Below are positions 61,265 to 64,000 of a DNA stretch of 64,000 bases, piece by piece. The stretch spans positions 1,054,001-1,118,000 of the forward strand of contig OZ254140.1 in NCBI GenBank assembly GCA_965267775.1, in the 5' to 3' direction. Made by a program: the position numbers and the translations under genes. The notes below the pieces were generated by a model. It ran no database searches. It was not told the origin of the DNA and saw only the letters and a list, made by a program, of their open reading frames with translations. The stretch is from Planktophila sp965267775 (GTDB taxonomy: Bacteria > Actinomycetota > Actinomycetes > Nanopelagicales > Nanopelagicaceae). Each line of letters opens with the position of its first letter. Position 1 is the stretch's first letter.

Positions 61265-62566
61265 ATGAGCGGAAATGGAATGAATCGAGTCTTCCTCGCC
61301 CGCCTTGCAGGTACTGCTGTTTTCGACCCTAATGGTGATCCAGTTGGCAAGGTGCGCGATGCTGTTGCGACCCTTCGTTCTAATAACCAACCTCCTCGCA
61401 TCTTGGGTCTCGTTGTTGAAGTTCCACTTCGTCGCCGCGTCTTTGTTCCGATCACACGCGTGACATCAATTGAATCAGGTGCAGTAGTCATCACTGGCCT
61501 TCTCAATATGCGCCGTTTTGAAACTCGCGCAGGTGAAATTCTTGTTCTCGGAGATTTACTTGATCGATCAATCACACTTGTCGAAAGTGGCGAATCAGTA
61601 GTAGTTGAAGATATGGGAATGGACCTCTCACGTAACGGTGATTGGCTCATTACTAAAGTTCACATCATGCGCAAGGGCAGCGGCCTCCGACGTAAGGGTG
61701 CAACTTCAACAGTTGCATGGGATGAACTCACCGGATTTTCATCGCACGAACCAAATCAAGGCGCAACCAACCTTCTGGCAACTCTCAGTACGCTCCGCGC
61801 TGCAGACCTTGCAACTGTAATTCAAGATCTCTCTCCTAAGCGCCGAGTTGAAGTCGCCCGAGCGCTTGATGATGAACGTCTTGCAGATGTTATTGAAGAG
61901 ATGGATGAGCAAGAACGAGTTGCTCTCTTGGCTGAACTTGAAGGTGAGCGCGCAGCAGATGTTCTTGAAGAGATGGATCCTGATGATGCTGCCGACTTGC
62001 TCCGCGAAATCGGTGAAGAGCGCGCACAAGAGCTGATTGAGTTGATGGATCCTGATGATGCTGAAGATGTATTGCGTCTGATGACATATGAGGATTACTC
62101 AGCAGGTGGAATGATGACAACCGAGCCAATCGTGATGTCAGCAGATTATTCAGTTGCAGATGCTCTAGCTGCGGTACGTAAGAGTGAGCTCTCTCCCGCA
62201 CTTGCTTCACAGGTCTTTATCTGCCGCCAACCGCTTGAAACTCCAACAGGTCGTTTCATCGGCATGGTCCACTACCAGCGCCTCCTTCGCGAACCGCCTT
62301 CAACTTTGCTCGGCTCAATTGTTGATACAAATACGCAAGGCGTTAATCCCGATGCAACGTTGCATGAAGTTGCTTCATACTTAGCTAGCTATAACTTGCT
62401 ATCGCTACCTGTTATCGATGCAAATGATCGTTTATTAGGCGCAGTAACAGTCGATGACGTACTCGACCACTTGCTCCCTGAGAACTGGCGCCATGATCAC
62501 CGTGATTCAGCGGCGACTACAGCAGCACTAGAGAATATTGATACTAGCTTTGATGAGGAGGTGTAA
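61265..62566 (+). CDS. Soluble MgtE-N/CBS protein with PRC-barrel-like N-terminus
   Basis: 433 aa. Residues about 5-80 look like a PRC-barrel (AGTAVFDPNGDPVGKVRDAV) and a second related half follows to about 150. An MgtE N-terminal superhelix (about 165-275) has repeats of EEMDPDDAADLL type, then two CBS domains (about 280-420). The membrane channel of true MgtE is missing, so it is not a Mg channel itself; it may sense Mg or nucleotides. A DUF1003 membrane protein is encoded 2 nt downstream and could be its partner. TACCCT ends 6 nt before the ATG. Confidence 0.88.
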   Translation: MSGNGMNRVFLARLAGTAVFDPNGDPVGKVRDAVATLRSNNQPPRILGLVVEVPLRRRVFVPITRVTSIESGAVVITGLLNMRRFETRAGEILVLGDLLDRSITLVESGESVVVEDMGMDLSRNGDWLITKVHIMRKGSGLRRKGATSTVAWDELTGFSSHEPNQGATNLLATLSTLRAADLATVIQDLSPKRRVEVARALDDERLADVIEEMDEQERVALLAELEGERAADVLEEMDPDDAADLLREIGEERAQELIELMDPDDAEDVLRLMTYEDYSAGGMMTTEPIVMSADYSVADALAAVRKSELSPALASQVFICRQPLETPTGRFIGMVHYQRLLREPPSTLLGSIVDTNTQGVNPDATLHEVASYLASYNLLSLPVIDANDRLLGAVTVDDVLDHLLPENWRHDHRDSAATTAALENIDTSFDEEV

Positions 62567-62568
62567 CG

Positions 62569-63063
62569 ATGGCACGCCATAATGGACTAGATACCCCACG
62601 CGAGACTCGTCGTTCACTCCGTGCAAATTACGATCCAGAAGCGTTCGGTCGTCTCTCTGAGCGATTCGCTCGCTTCTTAGGAACAGCGCGCTTCTTGGTC
62701 TACATGACTGTCTTTGTTCTTGTTTGGGTTCTCTGGAATACGCTCGCACCAGAGCGCCTTCATTGGGATAGTTACCCATTTATCTTCCTTACATTGATTC
62801 TTTCACTTCAAGCTTCTTATGCAGCTCCATTGATTTTGCTTGCGCAGAATCGTCAGGCCGACCGAGATCGCATTGCCCTTAATGAAGACCGTGCTCGCGG
62901 TGATCGCAATATTGCAGATACGGAATACCTCACCCGTGAACTTGCGAGCTTACGTATCGCGCTCGGTGAAGTATCAACGCGTGATTATGTTCGTAGCGAA
63001 TTACAGGATGTTGCAAAAGAGATTATTGAAGAGTTACGCAAGCCCGAGTCGGACGCCAAGTAA
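62569..63063 (+). CDS. DUF1003 membrane protein
   Basis: 164 aa. Two helices, about 42-60 (FLVYMTVFVLVWVLWNTL) and 68-90 (YPFIFLTLILSLQASYAAP), form the DUF1003 core; a charged helical tail follows (RQADRDRIALNEDRARGDRN then amphipathic residues). GAGGAGG stands 7 nt before the ATG, at the end of the MgtE-like gene. Known in the same order in Mycobacterium near mrp. Function unknown. The last 30 nt overlap the convergent mrp gene. Confidence 0.9.
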   Translation: MARHNGLDTPRETRRSLRANYDPEAFGRLSERFARFLGTARFLVYMTVFVLVWVLWNTLAPERLHWDSYPFIFLTLILSLQASYAAPLILLAQNRQADRDRIALNEDRARGDRNIADTEYLTRELASLRIALGEVSTRDYVRSELQDVAKEIIEELRKPESDAK

Positions 63064-64000
63064 CGATCCCTGGCGAATAACCAACTTCTCAACAATTGCA
63101 GTAATTGCCTTTGCGCTCTCACTATCGGGTGCGCTGACAACTACCGGTGCACCTTGATCGCCACCTTCGCGAAGATCAACGTTAAATGGAACCTTGCCCA
63201 TCAAGGGAACATCGCCACCGACGAGTGTCGTCAATCTACGTGAAGTCTCTTCTCCCCCGCCGGTTCCAAAGAGAGCCATCTCTTCACCACACTTTGAGCA
63301 AGAGACCGCTGACATATTTTCGATAACGCCAATAACGCGCTGGTGAATCTGGTGGGCAATACGTCCTGCTCGCTCTGCAACTTCAGCAGCGGCAACTTGA
63401 GGAGTTGTAATAACAACAATCTCAGAGGTGGGGATCAATTGACCTAGTGAGATTGCAAGGTCACCGGTTCCTGGTGGCAAGTCAATGTAGAGGATGTCGA
63501 GATCGCCCCAATAAGCATCAGAGAGGAGCTGCTCAAGAACGCGGTGCAGGAGCGGACCGCGATATGCAATCGCATCAGAGCGCTCGGGCTTAAACATCTC
63601 CATTGAGACAACTTTTACACCGTAAGCTTCAAGTGGAATAAACATCTGATCAATAGCGGTGGGACGCTGTCCCATAAGTCCCATAAGGCGTGGAATCGAA
63701 TGTCCATATACATCGGCATCGAGAATTCCAACGCGAAGGCCCTTCTGTGCGGATGCTACGGCGAGGTTTGCGGTCAGTGAAGATTTACCAACGCCACCTT
63801 TACCTGAGGCAACTCCGATGACTCGAGTCAGCGAATCTTTCTGAGCAAATGAGATAAAAGCTTCACGGCCGTTACGGAGCAACTTCTTGATATTTGCTCG
63901 CTGCTCTTCATTCATCACACCAAAATTAATTACTACCTCTGAGACGCCAGCGACGGTGAGCGCCGCCTTCTCGATATCGGTCTTGAGGCGATCGCGCATT
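63034..64000 (-). CDS. mrp: Mrp/NBP35-type P-loop ATPase (5' part cut by window edge)
   Basis: At least 321 aa visible. The ATP site is ASGKGGVGKSSLTANLA (64-74 of the visible part), DADVYGHSIPRLMG and LPPGTGDLAIS follow, and CSKC supplies the bridging-cluster cysteines. It carries Fe-S clusters to target enzymes. The visible start, MRDRLKTDIEKAAL, is the second half of the MIP18/DUF59 domain that heads most actinobacterial Mrp proteins, so the true start lies beyond the window and the first Met shown is internal. Confidence 0.93.
   Translation of the reverse strand, partial: MRDRLKTDIEKAALTVAGVSEVVINFGVMNEEQRANIKKLLRNGREAFISFAQKDSLTRVIGVASGKGGVGKSSLTANLAVASAQKGLRVGILDADVYGHSIPRLMGLMGQRPTAIDQMFIPLEAYGVKVVSMEMFKPERSDAIAYRGPLLHRVLEQLLSDAYWGDLDILYIDLPPGTGDLAISLGQLIPTSEIVVITTPQVAAAEVAERAGRIAHQIHQRVIGVIENMSAVSCSKCGEEMALFGTGGGEETSRRLTTLVGGDVPLMGKVPFNVDLREGGDQGAPVVVSAPDSESAKAITAIVEKLVIRQGSLLGVRLGLA

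Noticed and set aside
63034..63999. Mrp starting at the first visible Met
   Set aside because: The first 35 residues fit the second half of the DUF59 domain, so the gene continues past the window edge.

Overview
The window reads as a contiguous piece of a streamlined actinobacterial chromosome of moderate GC (by eye a little under 50%). The actinobacterial assignment rests on two WhiB proteins, MshB of mycothiol synthesis, the SahH-MtrA-MtrB block, PdtaS beside WhiB1, DUF3107, DUF3499 and a MoeZ-type ThiF-rhodanese. Intergenic gaps are tiny, 4-nt start/stop overlaps are common and no mobile element is visible. With moderate GC, many small alanine/threonine-rich exported proteins and a reduced gene complement, this fits a freshwater planktonic lineage such as acI/Nanopelagicales; that placement is inference.

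Layout. 0-6 kb: a DEAD-box helicase with a repeat-rich N-terminus, then three tandem exported proteins. 6-11.5 kb: an MMPL exporter, a TRIC-like channel, a diamine acetyltransferase-like GNAT, a GH13 glucosidase and an exported FKBP. 11.5-20.2 kb: the most unusual part. It holds a two-gene membrane module whose second member has a MotB-like anchor, and a surface-protein locus: three paralogous exported proteins sharing an EFGQG...ACD signature, an S26B (SipW-like) signal peptidase, a multipass membrane protein, a collagen-like protein and accessory proteins. 20-24.5 kb: an O-antigen-ligase-like membrane protein, argG and a methyltransferase. 24.5-31.8 kb: TerC, a two-component system, a small exported protein, a short HPF with an upstream 48-aa membrane ORF, two PLP enzymes, an AlkA-type glycosylase and MsrA. 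31.8-36.5 kb: tRNA-Arg(CCG), whiB1, pdtaS, and a SAF/CpaE-like pair. 36.5-52.5 kb: the conserved core secA, comF-like, mtrB, mtrA, sahH, manB, DUF3499, DUF5719, a giant GT2 membrane protein, whiB2, manC-like, dapC, fdxA. 52.6-57.2 kb: a chimeric cysteinyl-tRNA synthetase-like gene, then mshB, moeZ and a TetR regulator. 57.2-64 kb: DUF3107, RhlE-like helicase, MarC, PHP phosphoesterase, EamA transporter, a soluble MgtE-N/CBS protein, DUF1003 and a partial Mrp ATPase.

Expression signals. At least twenty genes have a TANNNT hexamer ending exactly 6 or 7 nt before the start codon and no Shine-Dalgarno sequence, the arrangement expected for leaderless mRNAs. Genes inside operons use start/stop overlaps, and a minority (whiB1, fdxA, sahH, the first surface protein gene, DUF1003) have strong Shine-Dalgarno sequences. 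This pattern was used to choose several starts.

Candidates for something new: the surface-filament-like locus (13.1-19.2 kb), the stator-like membrane pair (11.5-12.7 kb), the CysRS fusion (52.6 kb) and the window-wide leaderless promoter grammar. No homology search was possible; family names are from motif recognition.
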